A stretch of 64,000 nucleotides of DNA from Pseudomonas sp. LBUM920 (GTDB taxonomy: Bacteria > Pseudomonadota > Gammaproteobacteria > Pseudomonadales > Pseudomonadaceae). The DNA lies in the NCBI RefSeq assembly GCF_003852315.1, contig NZ_CP027762.1, positions 6,469,867 through 6,533,866 on the forward strand, given 5' to 3'. Shown here in pieces: positions 41,887 through 51,513 of the stretch; the stretch's first letter is position 1; each line of letters opens with the position of its first letter. Position numbers and translations under genes: made by a program. The notes below the pieces were generated by a model. It saw only the letters and a program-made list of their open reading frames with translations. It did no database searches and had not been told where the DNA came from.

Positions 41887-43254
41887 TCAGGTCTTCTTGA
41901 TCTTGACCGGGCGTTTCCAGCCGTCGATGTTGCGTTGGCGGGCACGCGCCACCGCCAGTTGCGACTTATCCACATCCTGGTTGATGGTTGAGCCCGCAGC
42001 TGTGTTCGAGCCATCGCCGATAGTGACGGGAGCAATCAGCGAGTTATTGGAGCCGATGAATACATCCTCACCAATCGTCGTCTGATACTTGTTCGCGCCG
42101 TCGTAGTTGCAAGTGATCGCCCCCGCACCGATGTTGCTGCGAGCACCAATCACCGCATCGCCCAAATAAGCCAGGTGGCCGGCCTTCGCGTCGTCGCCCA
42201 TGCGCGCGTTTTTCAGTTCGACAAAGTTACCCACATGCGCCCTGGCCCCCAGCACGCTACCCGGACGCAAACGCGCGAATGGGCCAGCATCGCTGCCCTC
42301 GCCCATCACCGCACCGTCAATATGGCTGTTGGCTTTGATCACCACGCCTTTGCGCAGGGTGCTGTCCTTGATCACGCAGTTCGGGCCGATCACCACGTCG
42401 TCTTCAATGATCACGCGGCCTTCAAGGATCACGTTGATATCGATCAGCACGTCGCGGCCGACGGTGACTTCACCGCGCACATCGAAGCGTGCGGGGTCGC
42501 GCAAGGTCACGCCTTGGGCCATCAGACGGCGGCCTTCACGCAGCTGGTAATGACGTTCCAGCTCGGCAAGCTGCTTGCGGTCGTTGGCGCCCTGCACTTC
42601 CATGGGGTCATGGGGCTGCTCGGTGGCGACCAGCAGGCCATCACTCACGGCCATTTCGATCACGTCGGTGAGGTAGTACTCGCCCTGGGCGTTGTTGTTG
42701 GACAGGCGGCTCATCCAGTCGGCCAGCTTGTTGGCCGGCACCGCGAGAATCCCGGTGTTGCCTTCAGTGATAGCGCGCTGGGCTTCGCTGGCGTCCTTGT
42801 GCTCAACGATGGCCGCCACTTTGCCATCGGCATTGCGCACGATGCGGCCATAACCGGTCGGGTCATCCAGCTCTACGGTGAGCAGGCCCATCTGGCCGGG
42901 CACTACGTGCTTGAGCAGGCGTTGCAGGGTTTCCACTTCGATCAACGGCACGTCGCCGTAGAGGATCAGCACCGTGTCGGCGCTGATGAACGGCACGGCC
43001 TGCGCGGTGGCGTGGCCGGTGCCCAGTTGTTTGTCCTGCAGCACGAAATTCAGGTCATCCGCCGCCAGGCGTTCACGCACCACGTCGGCGCCGTGGCCGA
43101 TCACTACGTGAATCCGCTGGGGGTCCAGTTGCCGGGCGCTGTGGATAACATGACCGAGCATGGAATTACCCGCGACCGGGTGCAGCACCTTGGGCAGGGC
43201 CGAACGCATGCGAGTGCCCTGGCCTGCGGCGAGGATGACGATTTCAAGAGACAT
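41887..43254 (-). CDS. glmU: Bifunctional UDP-GlcNAc pyrophosphorylase / glucosamine-1-phosphate acetyltransferase
   Basis: 455 aa. N-terminal uridylyltransferase (LAAGQGTRMRSALPKVLH, residues 8-25) and C-terminal left-handed beta-helix acetyltransferase with many hexapeptide repeats. It completes UDP-GlcNAc synthesis two steps after GlmS. It lies upstream of glmR-glmS on the same strand, with a 132-bp gap to glmR. Perfect DnaA 9-mers lie at both its ends (41966, 43140) and just after its stop (41877). Confidence 0.97.
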   Translation of the reverse strand: MSLEIVILAAGQGTRMRSALPKVLHPVAGNSMLGHVIHSARQLDPQRIHVVIGHGADVVRERLAADDLNFVLQDKQLGTGHATAQAVPFISADTVLILYGDVPLIEVETLQRLLKHVVPGQMGLLTVELDDPTGYGRIVRNADGKVAAIVEHKDASEAQRAITEGNTGILAVPANKLADWMSRLSNNNAQGEYYLTDVIEMAVSDGLLVATEQPHDPMEVQGANDRKQLAELERHYQLREGRRLMAQGVTLRDPARFDVRGEVTVGRDVLIDINVILEGRVIIEDDVVIGPNCVIKDSTLRKGVVIKANSHIDGAVMGEGSDAGPFARLRPGSVLGARAHVGNFVELKNARMGDDAKAGHLAYLGDAVIGARSNIGAGAITCNYDGANKYQTTIGEDVFIGSNNSLIAPVTIGDGSNTAAGSTINQDVDKSQLAVARARQRNIDGWKRPVKIKKT

Positions 43255-43314
43255 GAATGGCTACCAATCCTGGGCGGTCCGGCTTCAGACCAGAGAAGTG
43301 TTTTGCTAAAAAAG

Positions 43315-43344
43315 AAAAAGGGTAGCCGAGGCTACCCTTTTTAA
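43315..43344. terminator. Rho-independent terminator after the atp operon
   Basis: A 12-bp stem (AAAAGGGTAGCC and GGCTACCCTTTT) with a two-base GA loop and flanking A and T tracts, between atpC and glmU. It ends the atp operon on the minus strand, 30-odd bases past the atpC stop. Confidence 0.92.
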
Positions 43345-43377
43345 TCAATCGCACATGAAGCATGACGGCTGGGCCGC

Positions 43378-43794
43378 TTACTTCTTGCGGATCTGCTGGA
43401 GCGTGCGCAGCTGAGCTGCAGCCTCGGCCAGACGTACAGCAGCAGCGCTGTAGTCGAAGTCCGCGCCCTTTTCGTTCAGGGCCTTCTCGGCAGCCTTGAC
43501 GGCTTCCTGAGCGGAGGCTTCATCCAGGTCGCCAGCACGTTGCACGGTGTCGGCAAGTACCTTGACCATGTTCGGCTGAACCTCGAGGAAACCACCAGAG
43601 ATGTAGAACACCTCCTTTTCCCCGCCTTGCTTGGTCAGAGTGATCGGACCTGGCTTCAAGCTGGTGATCAACGGCGCGTGGCCCATGGCAATACCCAGGT
43701 CACCGAGTTCGCCGTGTGCAATCACCATTTCTACCAGACCGGAGAAGATTTCCCCTTCCGCGCTGACGATATCGCAATGGACTGTCATAGCCAT
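43378..43794 (-). CDS. atpC: ATP synthase epsilon subunit
   Basis: 138 aa. N-terminal beta sandwich (MTVHCDIVSAEGEIFSG) and C-terminal helical hairpin (RAGDLDEASAQEAVKAAEKAL) that inhibits ATP hydrolysis. Central-stalk subunit of F1 in the cytoplasm. Last gene of the nine-gene atp operon, 44 bp after atpD, followed by a strong terminator. Confidence 0.97.
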   Translation of the reverse strand: MAMTVHCDIVSAEGEIFSGLVEMVIAHGELGDLGIAMGHAPLITSLKPGPITLTKQGGEKEVFYISGGFLEVQPNMVKVLADTVQRAGDLDEASAQEAVKAAEKALNEKGADFDYSAAAVRLAEAAAQLRTLQQIRKK

Positions 43795-43838
43795 CTGATT
43801 GCCTCAACCTGATGAGCGCCCGTTGCCGGGCGCCGGGA

Positions 43839-45215
43839 TTACAGTTTCTTGGCTTTCTCGATCGCTTCTTCGATGCCGCCGACCATGTAGAACGCTTGTT
43901 CTGGCAGGTGGTCGTAGTCACCGTTGAGGATGCCTTTGAAGCCAGCAATGGTGTCTTTCAGGGAAACGTATTTACCCGAAGCACCGGTGAAGACTTCAGC
44001 CACGAAGAACGGCTGCGACAAGAAGCGTTGGATCTTACGAGCACGGTTTACCAACTGCTTGTCGGCTTCCGACAGCTCGTCCATACCCAGGATCGCAATG
44101 ATGTCCTTCAGTTCTTTGTAACGCTGCAGCACGTACTGAACGCCGCGAGCGGTGTCGTAGTGCTCCTGGCCGATCACGTTCGGGTCCAGCTGGCGCGAAG
44201 TCGAGTCGAGTGGATCGACCGCTGGGTAGATACCCAGGGAAGCGATGTCACGGGACAGAACGACGGTGGCGTCCAAGTGGGCGAAGGTGGTCGCAGGCGA
44301 TGGGTCAGTCAAGTCATCCGCAGGTACGTATACCGCTTGGATCGAGGTGATCGAACCTTCTTTGGTCGAAGTGATACGTTCTTGCAGAACGCCCATCTCT
44401 TCAGCCAGGGTCGGCTGGTAACCTACTGCCGAAGGCATACGGCCCAGCAGTGCGGATACTTCAGTACCGGCCAAGGTGTAACGGTAGATGTTGTCGACGA
44501 ACAGCAGAACGTCGTTACCTTCGTCACGGAACTTCTCGGCCATGGTCAGGCCAGTCAGTGCTACGCGCAGACGGTTTCCCGGCGGCTCGTTCATCTGACC
44601 GTAAACCAGTGCCACTTTGTCCAGAACGTTGGAGTCCTTCATCTCGTGGTAGAAGTCGTTACCCTCACGAGTACGCTCACCCACACCGGCGAACACGGAA
44701 TAACCGCTGTGCTCGATGGCGATGTTACGGATCAGTTCCATCATGTTTACGGTTTTGCCTACACCGGCACCACCGAACAGACCGACTTTACCGCCTTTGG
44801 CGAACGGGCAAACCAGGTCGATAACCTTGATGCCGGTTTCCAGCAGATCGTTGCCGCCAGCTTGCTCGGCGAACGAAGGAGCTGGACGGTGAATGCCCCA
44901 GCGCTCTTCGGTGTCGATCGGACCAGCTTCGTCAATCGGGTTGCCCAGTACGTCCATGATCCGGCCCAGGGTCGCTTTACCGACCGGTACGGAGATGGCT
45001 GCGCCAGTGTCGACAACGTCCAGACCGCGCTTCAAGCCTTCGGTGGAACCCATCGCAATGGTACGAACTACGCCGTCGCCCAGCTGCTGCTGAACTTCCA
45101 GAGTAGTTTCCGCGCCTTGTACTTTCAGCGCGTTGTAGATGCTCGGTACGCTGTCGCGTGGAAATTCCACGTCGATAACGGCGCCGATGATTTGAACGAT
45201 ACGTCCGCTACTCAT
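43839..45215 (-). CDS. atpD: ATP synthase beta subunit
   Basis: 458 aa catalytic F1 subunit. Walker A GGAGVGKT (about 149-156), the Glu in GVGERTREGND and Walker B LLFVDNIYR are present. It binds and interconverts ADP and ATP at the catalytic sites. The short DELSE-type segment near the C-terminus contacts gamma. 27 bp after atpG. Confidence 0.98.
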   Translation of the reverse strand: MSSGRIVQIIGAVIDVEFPRDSVPSIYNALKVQGAETTLEVQQQLGDGVVRTIAMGSTEGLKRGLDVVDTGAAISVPVGKATLGRIMDVLGNPIDEAGPIDTEERWGIHRPAPSFAEQAGGNDLLETGIKVIDLVCPFAKGGKVGLFGGAGVGKTVNMMELIRNIAIEHSGYSVFAGVGERTREGNDFYHEMKDSNVLDKVALVYGQMNEPPGNRLRVALTGLTMAEKFRDEGNDVLLFVDNIYRYTLAGTEVSALLGRMPSAVGYQPTLAEEMGVLQERITSTKEGSITSIQAVYVPADDLTDPSPATTFAHLDATVVLSRDIASLGIYPAVDPLDSTSRQLDPNVIGQEHYDTARGVQYVLQRYKELKDIIAILGMDELSEADKQLVNRARKIQRFLSQPFFVAEVFTGASGKYVSLKDTIAGFKGILNGDYDHLPEQAFYMVGGIEEAIEKAKKL

Positions 45216-45242
45216 AGCTGGATCCTCTGAATATTTGAACCG

Positions 45243-46103
45243 TTAAACCGCGGCAGCGCCGCCGACGATTTCCGAGATCTCTTGGGTGATCGCAGCCTGA
45301 CGCGCCTTGTTGTAGATCAGCTGCAAATCGCTGATCAGATCACCGGCGTTATCGGTAGCGTTTTTCATCGCGATCATCCGCGCCGCTTGTTCAGCTGCGT
45401 TGTTCTCGACCACCGCCTGGTACACCTGCGACTCCACGTAGCGCACCATCAAGCCGTCAAGCAGCTCTTTGGCGTCTGGTTCGTAGAGGTAGTCCCAGTG
45501 GTGCTTGAGTTCCTGATCCGGAGTCGCCACCAGTGGAATCAATTGCTCCACGGTTGGCTGCTGGGTCATGGTGTTGATGAACTTGTTGGATACCACGGAC
45601 AGGCGGTCAATCCGGCCTTCCAGGTACGCATCCAGCATCACCTTCACACTGCCGATCAAATCATTGATCGACGGCTCTTCACCCAGGTGGCTGATAGCTG
45701 CAACGACGTTACCGCCGAAGTTACGGAAAAAGGCCGCACCCTTGCTACCAACAACACACAGATCGATCTCGACGCCGTTTTCGCGGTTTACCGCCATGTC
45801 CTTGACCAGGGCCTTGAACAGGTTGGTATTCAGACCACCGCACAAACCACGGTCACTGCTCACTACCACATAACCCACACGCTTAACGGCGCGGTCGATC
45901 ATGAACGGGTGGCGGTATTCCGGGTTGGCGTTGGCCAAATGCCCAATTACCTGGCGGATACGCTCCGCATAAGGACGGCTAGCAGCCATGCGCATTTGTG
46001 CCTTGCGCATTTTGCTGACCGCCACTTTTTCCATGGCGCTGGTAATCTTTTGCGTGCTTTTGATGCTCGCAATCTTACTGCGAATCTCTTTTGCGCCTGC
46101 CAT
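45243..46103 (-). CDS. atpG: ATP synthase gamma subunit
   Basis: 286 aa. Long terminal helices (start MAGAKEIRSKIASIKSTQKI, end AAITQEISEIVGGAAA) form the rotating coiled-coil shaft, with the DRGLCGGLN central segment between. Gene order and size are as in other gammaproteobacteria, 50 bp after atpA. Confidence 0.97.
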   Translation of the reverse strand: MAGAKEIRSKIASIKSTQKITSAMEKVAVSKMRKAQMRMAASRPYAERIRQVIGHLANANPEYRHPFMIDRAVKRVGYVVVSSDRGLCGGLNTNLFKALVKDMAVNRENGVEIDLCVVGSKGAAFFRNFGGNVVAAISHLGEEPSINDLIGSVKVMLDAYLEGRIDRLSVVSNKFINTMTQQPTVEQLIPLVATPDQELKHHWDYLYEPDAKELLDGLMVRYVESQVYQAVVENNAAEQAARMIAMKNATDNAGDLISDLQLIYNKARQAAITQEISEIVGGAAAV

Positions 46104-46153
46104 GTAACACCTATCAGGTTAGCAAGCGGGAGCCTTGCGGCTCCCGCTGCGGC

Positions 46154-47698
46154 TTACCAGGTTTGGGTGGCCTTGAACTTCTCGATACCGGCTTTCATGC
46201 CAGCGTCGATTTCGTCATTGAAGTCACCCTTCACGTTGATCTTGGCCAACAAGTCGGCGTGATCGCGGTTGAAGTAAGCAATCAGCGCTTGTTCAAAGCT
46301 GCCGACCTTGGTGATTTCGACGTCAGTCAGGAACCCACGCTCAGCGGCATACAGCGACAACGCCATGTCAGCGATCGACATTGGGGCGTATTGCTTCTGC
46401 TTCATCAGCTCGGTAACGCGCTGACCATGCTCAAGTTGCTTACGGGTGGCTTCGTCCAGGTCAGAAGCGAACTGGGCGAATGCCGCCAGTTCACGGTACT
46501 GAGCCAGAGCGGTACGGATACCACCGGAGAGCTTCTTGATGATCTTGGTCTGAGCGGCACCACCCACACGGGATACCGAAACACCGGCGTTCACAGCAGG
46601 ACGGATCCCGGAGTTGAACATGGCCGATTCCAGGAAGATCTGACCGTCAGTGATGGAAATCACGTTGGTCGGAACGAACGCGGAAACGTCGCCAGCCTGG
46701 GTTTCGATGATCGGCAGTGCGGTCAGGGAACCGGTTTTGCCGGTCACTGCGCCGTTGGTGAACTTCTCTACGTACTCTTCGGATACGCGGGATGCGCGCT
46801 CCAGCAGACGGGAGTGGAGATAGAACACGTCGCCTGGGTAAGCTTCACGGCCTGGTGGACGGCGCAGCAGCAGGGAAATCTGGCGGTAAGCCACTGCTTG
46901 CTTGGACAGATCGTCATAAACGATCAGCGCGTCTTCACCGCGGTCGCGGAAGAATTCACCCATGGTGCAACCGGAGTACGGTGCCAGGAATTGCAGCGCA
47001 GGAGATTCCGAAGCACTGGCAGCCACGATGATCGTGTTGGCCAGGGCGCCGTTTTCTTCCAGCTTGCGAACCACGTTGGCGATGGTCGATTGCTTCTGAC
47101 CGATCGCTACGTAGACGCAGAAAATGCCGCTGTCTTTCTGGTTGATGATCGCGTCGATCGCCAGAGCGGTTTTACCGATCTGACGGTCACCGATGATCAG
47201 CTCACGCTGGCCACGGCCGACCGGAATCATGGCATCGACAGCCTTGTAGCCAGTCTGTACAGGCTGGTCTACCGACTTACGCCAGATTACGCCTGGAGCA
47301 ACTTTCTCGACCGCGTCGGTCTCGGTGTTGCCCAGTGGACCTTTACCGTCAACAGGGTTACCCAGTGCGTCGACTACGCGACCCAGCAGTTCCTTACCAA
47401 CCGGAACTTCCAGGATGCGGCCTGTGCACTTGGCGCTCATGCCTTCAGCCAGACTGGTGTACGCGCCCAATACAACGGCACCTACGGAGTCTTGCTCCAG
47501 GTTGAGGGCCATACCGTAGACGCCGCCCGGAAACTCGATCATCTCGCCGTACATTACGTCGGCCAGACCGTGAATCCGCACGATGCCGTCAGATACGCTG
47601 ACGACAGTGCCTTCGTTACGGGCTTGGGAGGTCACATCGAGCTTGTCGATGCGGCCCTTGATAATTTCACTTATTTCGGAAGGATTGAGTTGCTGCAT
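46154..47698 (-). CDS. atpA: ATP synthase alpha subunit
   Basis: 514 aa non-catalytic nucleotide-binding F1 subunit. Walker A GDRQIGKTA (about 169-177), arginine finger in the VSRVGGAAQ segment (about 370), N-terminal MQQLNPSEISEIIK that contacts delta. 21 bp after atpH. Confidence 0.98.
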   Translation of the reverse strand: MQQLNPSEISEIIKGRIDKLDVTSQARNEGTVVSVSDGIVRIHGLADVMYGEMIEFPGGVYGMALNLEQDSVGAVVLGAYTSLAEGMSAKCTGRILEVPVGKELLGRVVDALGNPVDGKGPLGNTETDAVEKVAPGVIWRKSVDQPVQTGYKAVDAMIPVGRGQRELIIGDRQIGKTALAIDAIINQKDSGIFCVYVAIGQKQSTIANVVRKLEENGALANTIIVAASASESPALQFLAPYSGCTMGEFFRDRGEDALIVYDDLSKQAVAYRQISLLLRRPPGREAYPGDVFYLHSRLLERASRVSEEYVEKFTNGAVTGKTGSLTALPIIETQAGDVSAFVPTNVISITDGQIFLESAMFNSGIRPAVNAGVSVSRVGGAAQTKIIKKLSGGIRTALAQYRELAAFAQFASDLDEATRKQLEHGQRVTELMKQKQYAPMSIADMALSLYAAERGFLTDVEITKVGSFEQALIAYFNRDHADLLAKINVKGDFNDEIDAGMKAGIEKFKATQTW

Positions 47699-47719
47699 TG
47701 CTCTGCTGCCCCTTCAAAC

Positions 47720-48256
47720 TCAAGATTTCAATGCTTCGGCAAGTTTCGCGATTTTGCCGCGAATCGAGCCATCGATAACCAGGTCGCCGGCACGGATAAC
47801 AACACCCCCAATCAGGGATGCGTCCTCCGAAGCTTGCAGGCGCACTTCCCGATTGAGTCGTGCACTGAGAACCTTGGCGAGTTTGTCTTGCTGTTCTTGG
47901 TTCAATGCAAAAGCACTGGTCACTTCAACGTCTACCGACTTCTCTGCGTCGGCCTTGTACAGGTCGAACAGAGCGGCGATCTCCGGCAATAGCGAGAGAC
48001 GGTCGTTTTCGGCAACGACGTGGATGAAGTTCTGCACTTTCACATCAAACTTGTCGCCGCACACTTCAATAAAAGTGGCGGCCTTGTCTGCGCTCGTCAG
48101 GCGCGGGGCCTTGAGCACGCGCTGCATGGTGTCGTCTTGCGACACTGCTGCAGCCAGGCCGAGCATGGCTGACCAAGAGGCCAGCTGCTGGTGGGCCTGG
48201 GCGTGCTCGAAGGCTGCCTTAGCGTAAGGTCGGGCCAACGTGGTCAGTTCTGCCAT
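47720..48256 (-). CDS. atpH: ATP synthase delta subunit
   Basis: 178 aa. N-terminal six-helix bundle (ARPYAKAAFEHAQ) and C-terminal domain with the family signature LIGGVVIRAGDLVIDGSI. Joins the peripheral stalk to the alpha subunits. 12 bp after atpF. Confidence 0.97.
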   Translation of the reverse strand: MAELTTLARPYAKAAFEHAQAHQQLASWSAMLGLAAAVSQDDTMQRVLKAPRLTSADKAATFIEVCGDKFDVKVQNFIHVVAENDRLSLLPEIAALFDLYKADAEKSVDVEVTSAFALNQEQQDKLAKVLSARLNREVRLQASEDASLIGGVVIRAGDLVIDGSIRGKIAKLAEALKS

Positions 48257-48268
48257 GATCGCCCTCGC

Positions 48269-48739
48269 TTAAATTTCAGCAGCCAGTTTGTTAACCAGCT
48301 CCGCGTGCGCGTTTTGATCGATTGTGGCACCGAGGATCTTCTCAGCACCGCCGACCGCCAGAGCACCCAGTTGGGCACGCAGCGCGTCTTTGACGCCGTT
48401 CAGTTCCTGTTCGATCTCGGCATGAGCCGAAGCCTTCACACGGTCAGCTTCGACGCGGGCTTTATCAACAGCCTCTTCGACGATCTGGTTACCGCGTTTC
48501 TTGGCTTGCTCAATGATTTCAGCTGCCTGTGCTTTAGCTTCGCGCAGTTGATGACCCGCTTTCTCTTGGGCCAACTCCAGGTCGCGAGCTGCACGGGTGG
48601 CAGCGTCCAAGCCGTCTGCGATCTTCTTCTGACGTTCGTGCAAAGCCGCGATGACCGGAGGCCACACGAACTTCATGCAAAACACTACAAAAATGAAGAA
48701 CGCAACGGATTGGCCAATCAGGGTTGCATTAATGTTCAC
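48269..48739 (-). CDS. atpF: ATP synthase F0 subunit b
   Basis: 156 aa. Single N-terminal membrane helix (MNINATLIGQSVAFFIFVVFCMKFVWPP) and a long charged dimeric coiled coil forming the peripheral stator. 58 bp after atpE, leaving room for a ribosome-binding site tuned to the b2 stoichiometry. Confidence 0.97.
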   Translation of the reverse strand: MNINATLIGQSVAFFIFVVFCMKFVWPPVIAALHERQKKIADGLDAATRAARDLELAQEKAGHQLREAKAQAAEIIEQAKKRGNQIVEEAVDKARVEADRVKASAHAEIEQELNGVKDALRAQLGALAVGGAEKILGATIDQNAHAELVNKLAAEI

Positions 48740-48797
48740 GCCAACACCTCGCTCATTCGTTGTCCATCACCCCAATCAACTCGAAAAATTCGAGTGA

Positions 48798-49055
48798 TTA
48801 GCCAGCGAGTTGACCAACGAAAGGGTTCGCGAAGGTGAAGAACAGAGCGATACCAACGCCGATCATGGTCACGGCGTCGAGCAGGCCGGCGACGATGAAC
48901 ATTTTAACTTGCAGCATTGGAACCATTTCTGGCTGACGCGCTGCGCCTTCCAGGAATTTGCCGCCCAGCAGGCCGAAACCAATGGCAGTACCCAGGGCGC
49001 CCAGGCCGATCAACAGTGCAACAGCGATAGCGGTTAGACCAACTACAGTTTCCAT
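48798..49055 (-). CDS. atpE: ATP synthase F0 subunit c
   Basis: 85 aa, two membrane helices with a polar loop (ARQPE). The proton-carrying carboxylate is D60 ([10 protein letters not shown]), not the Glu and Q/T set of sodium enzymes, so this is a proton-driven ring. Flanked by longer gaps (58 and 134 bp), as expected for a subunit made in excess. Confidence 0.98.
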
Positions 49056-49189
49056 CTTTCCTCCCGACTTTTACGTCGTATGGTTTAGGTTTTTTAGATT
49101 TTAAAGCGGTAAAACAAATCGTTTCATAGCCCGGTAGGGCCCACCTTCCCGTGTTACCGGGAAGGACATCAGACTAGTCGAGACTGGTC

Positions 49190-50059
49190 TTAATGGTTCT
49201 CTTCGTGCGCCATCGACAAGTAGACGATGGTCAGCATCATGAAGATGAAGGCCTGCAGGGTAATGATCAGGATGTGGAACACAGCCCACGCCCACTGCAG
49301 AACTACGCCCAGGCCGCTAAGCCAGAGCAGACCACTGCCGAACATCACAGCGATCAGAATGAACACCAGCTCGCCGGCATACATGTTGCCGAACAGTCGC
49401 AGGGCCAGGGAAATCGGCTTGGCGACCAGCGTTACGAACTCCAGCAGGAAGTTCACCGGGATCAGCAGGGCTTGAACAAAGATGTTCTTGCTGCCGAACG
49501 GGTGCAGGGTCAGTTCGCCGATGAAGCCGCCGATGCCCTTGACCTTGATGCTGTAGAAAATGATCAACGCAAACACCGACAGGGCCATGCCCAGGGTGGC
49601 GTTAGGGTCCGTGGTGGAAACCGCACGGAATGGAATGTGGTGATCGCCGGTGATCAGGATGGCCAGCTGAGGAATCCAGTCGACCGGAATCAGGTCGACG
49701 GCGTTCATCAGGAACACCCAGACGAAGATGGTCAGTGCCAGCGGTGCAATCACCGGGCTACGGCCATGGAAGCTGTCTTTCACGCTGCCATCGACGAATT
49801 CGACCAATACTTCAACGAAGTTCTGCAAAGCACCCGGCTGACCGGAAGTCGCCTTCTTTGCCGCCATGCGGAAAATCAGGACGAAGATCAGACCCAATGC
49901 GACAGACCAACCCAGAGTATCCAGGTGGAATGCCCAGAAGCCCATTTCTTTGGCTTCTGCTGCGGTGTGGGCGAAGCCCCAGCCGCCGTTGGGAAGCTGA
50001 CCGAAGGTCAGGTTCTGCAAGTGGTGCTGGATATAGCCCGAAGCGGTTGTTTCTGCCAT
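49190..50059 (-). CDS. atpB: ATP synthase F0 subunit a
   Basis: 289 aa polytopic membrane protein with the essential arginine in the SLALRLFGNMYAGE segment and an extended soluble N-terminus (about 45 residues) usual for Pseudomonas. It forms the proton half-channels against the c ring. 16 bp after atpI. Confidence 0.97.
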   Translation of the reverse strand: MAETTASGYIQHHLQNLTFGQLPNGGWGFAHTAAEAKEMGFWAFHLDTLGWSVALGLIFVLIFRMAAKKATSGQPGALQNFVEVLVEFVDGSVKDSFHGRSPVIAPLALTIFVWVFLMNAVDLIPVDWIPQLAILITGDHHIPFRAVSTTDPNATLGMALSVFALIIFYSIKVKGIGGFIGELTLHPFGSKNIFVQALLIPVNFLLEFVTLVAKPISLALRLFGNMYAGELVFILIAVMFGSGLLWLSGLGVVLQWAWAVFHILIITLQAFIFMMLTIVYLSMAHEENH

Positions 50060-50075
50060 GGTTGCCTCAAACGCC

Positions 50076-50486
50076 CTAAGGTTTCGAAAGTCTTGTTTTC
50101 ATTAGCAGGGGAGCGAACCAGCTGACCAGTTGGGTCAACACGAAGACGCCGAATACAGCCAGCGGCGCCAATGGCTTCACACCTGCAAAGGTCAGTGCAA
50201 ACAGCACTGCCGTCAAAATCAGTTTCCCTGCTTCGCCGGCATAAAAAGACCGGACGATAGCCTGGGCTGCTCGGGCGCCGGAAAACCGAAAGGCCCTGTG
50301 AGCAAAATACATATTGGGCAGCAAGGCTATCAGGCCTCCGCAGAGTCCTGAATATCCGGCTACGACTCCATGCCAATACCAAAGCGCCAATGCGGCGATC
50401 AGCAAAATGACAAATTGAGCCAATAAAACCGGGAAAACGGCCAAGCGATGGAACGGCAACGTGTTTGGCGTGCGGGTTTCCATCAC
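50076..50486 (-). CDS. atpI: ATP synthase assembly protein AtpI
   Basis: 136 aa with four membrane helices and the family pattern GGLIALLPNMYFAHRAF. It helps assemble the c ring. First gene of the operon; the operon promoter should lie in the 145-bp gap to parB, which also contains an 8-bp hairpin. Confidence 0.93.
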   Translation of the reverse strand: MMETRTPNTLPFHRLAVFPVLLAQFVILLIAALALWYWHGVVAGYSGLCGGLIALLPNMYFAHRAFRFSGARAAQAIVRSFYAGEAGKLILTAVLFALTFAGVKPLAPLAVFGVFVLTQLVSWFAPLLMKTRLSKP

Positions 50487-50560
50487 TCTTGCTCCTCAAT
50501 GGTCGGCTGCCGAGAATCAATAACTTGGCATAATTTGTGCCGACAAAATGCGCGCAGAGT

Positions 50561-50582
50561 ATAGGGGCGGTTCAGCCCCTAT
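50561..50582. promoter_or_regulatory. Hairpin between parB and atpI
   Basis: ATAGGGGC and GCCCCTAT, an 8-bp perfect stem with a 6-base loop, 50 bp after the parB stop. It has no T-tract; it may be an mRNA 3' end structure of the parAB transcript. Confidence 0.5.
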
Positions 50583-50631
50583 TCAACTGTCGGGTAGTGT
50601 TTTCCGATCGCGCGCTACATAAGCAAATGTT

Positions 50632-51504
50632 TCAGCGGATGTGGGCAAGGACGCCCTGAAGCTCATCGAGTGAGTTATACCCGATGACCAATTGCCCTTT
50701 GCCTTTCTTGCCATGCCGGATTTGCACCGCAGAGCCCAGCCGCTCGGCCAGGCGCTGCTCGAGGCGCGCAATATCTGGATCAGGTTTGGCCGTTTCGACC
50801 GGTGCAGGTTTACCGCTGAGCCACTGGCGAACCAACGCCTCAGTCTGACGAACGGTGAGGCCGCGTGCGACAACGTGTCGCGCCCCTTCAACCTGTTGAT
50901 TTTCCGGCAAACCGAGCAAAGCACGGGCGTGACCCATTTCCAGGTCGCCGTGGGACAGCATGGTCTTGATGACTTCCGGCAGCGCAATCAGGCGCAACAA
51001 GTTGGACACGGTCACACGGGACTTGCCCACCGCATCCGCGACTTCCTGCTGCGTCAGTTTGAATTCCTGTTGCAAGCGCTGCAGGGCGATGGCTTCCTCG
51101 ATGGGGTTGAGGTCTTCACGCTGGATGTTTTCGATCAACGCCATGGCGATCGCAGTTTCGTCCGGCACATCGCGCACCATCGCCGGGATGGTGTCCTTGC
51201 CCGCCTGTTGGCTGGCGCGCCAGCGGCGTTCACCCGCGATGATTTCAAAGCGACCGCCGCCAATCGGGCGCACCACGATCGGCTGCATCACGCCTTGGGC
51301 TTTGATCGAATTGGCCAGTTCCTCCAGCGCCTGTGGATCCATGTCCCGGCGCGGCTGGTATTTGCCGCGCTGGATCAGGTCCAGCGGCAGGTGCTGCAGC
51401 TCGCGCTCGTCGGCCTGCACCGCTTGTTCTTCAAGCGAAGTGACAGTCGGACCACTCAGCAGTGCATCCAGTCCACGTCCGAGACCTCGTTTCTTGACGG
51501 CCAT
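50632..51504 (-). CDS. parB: Chromosome partitioning protein ParB
   Basis: 290 aa. Start KKRGLGRGLDALL (ParA-contacting tail), CTPase/parS-loading motif with GERRWRA (about 97-103), helix-turn-helix (LTQQEVADAVGKSRVTVSNLLRL) and a C-terminal dimer domain. It binds parS, spreads as a clamp and works with ParA to segregate the origin. A candidate parS is inside folE2 at 2910. 9 bp after parA. Confidence 0.97.
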   Translation of the reverse strand: MAVKKRGLGRGLDALLSGPTVTSLEEQAVQADERELQHLPLDLIQRGKYQPRRDMDPQALEELANSIKAQGVMQPIVVRPIGGGRFEIIAGERRWRASQQAGKDTIPAMVRDVPDETAIAMALIENIQREDLNPIEEAIALQRLQQEFKLTQQEVADAVGKSRVTVSNLLRLIALPEVIKTMLSHGDLEMGHARALLGLPENQQVEGARHVVARGLTVRQTEALVRQWLSGKPAPVETAKPDPDIARLEQRLAERLGSAVQIRHGKKGKGQLVIGYNSLDELQGVLAHIR

Positions 51505-51513
51505 GGGGATTCC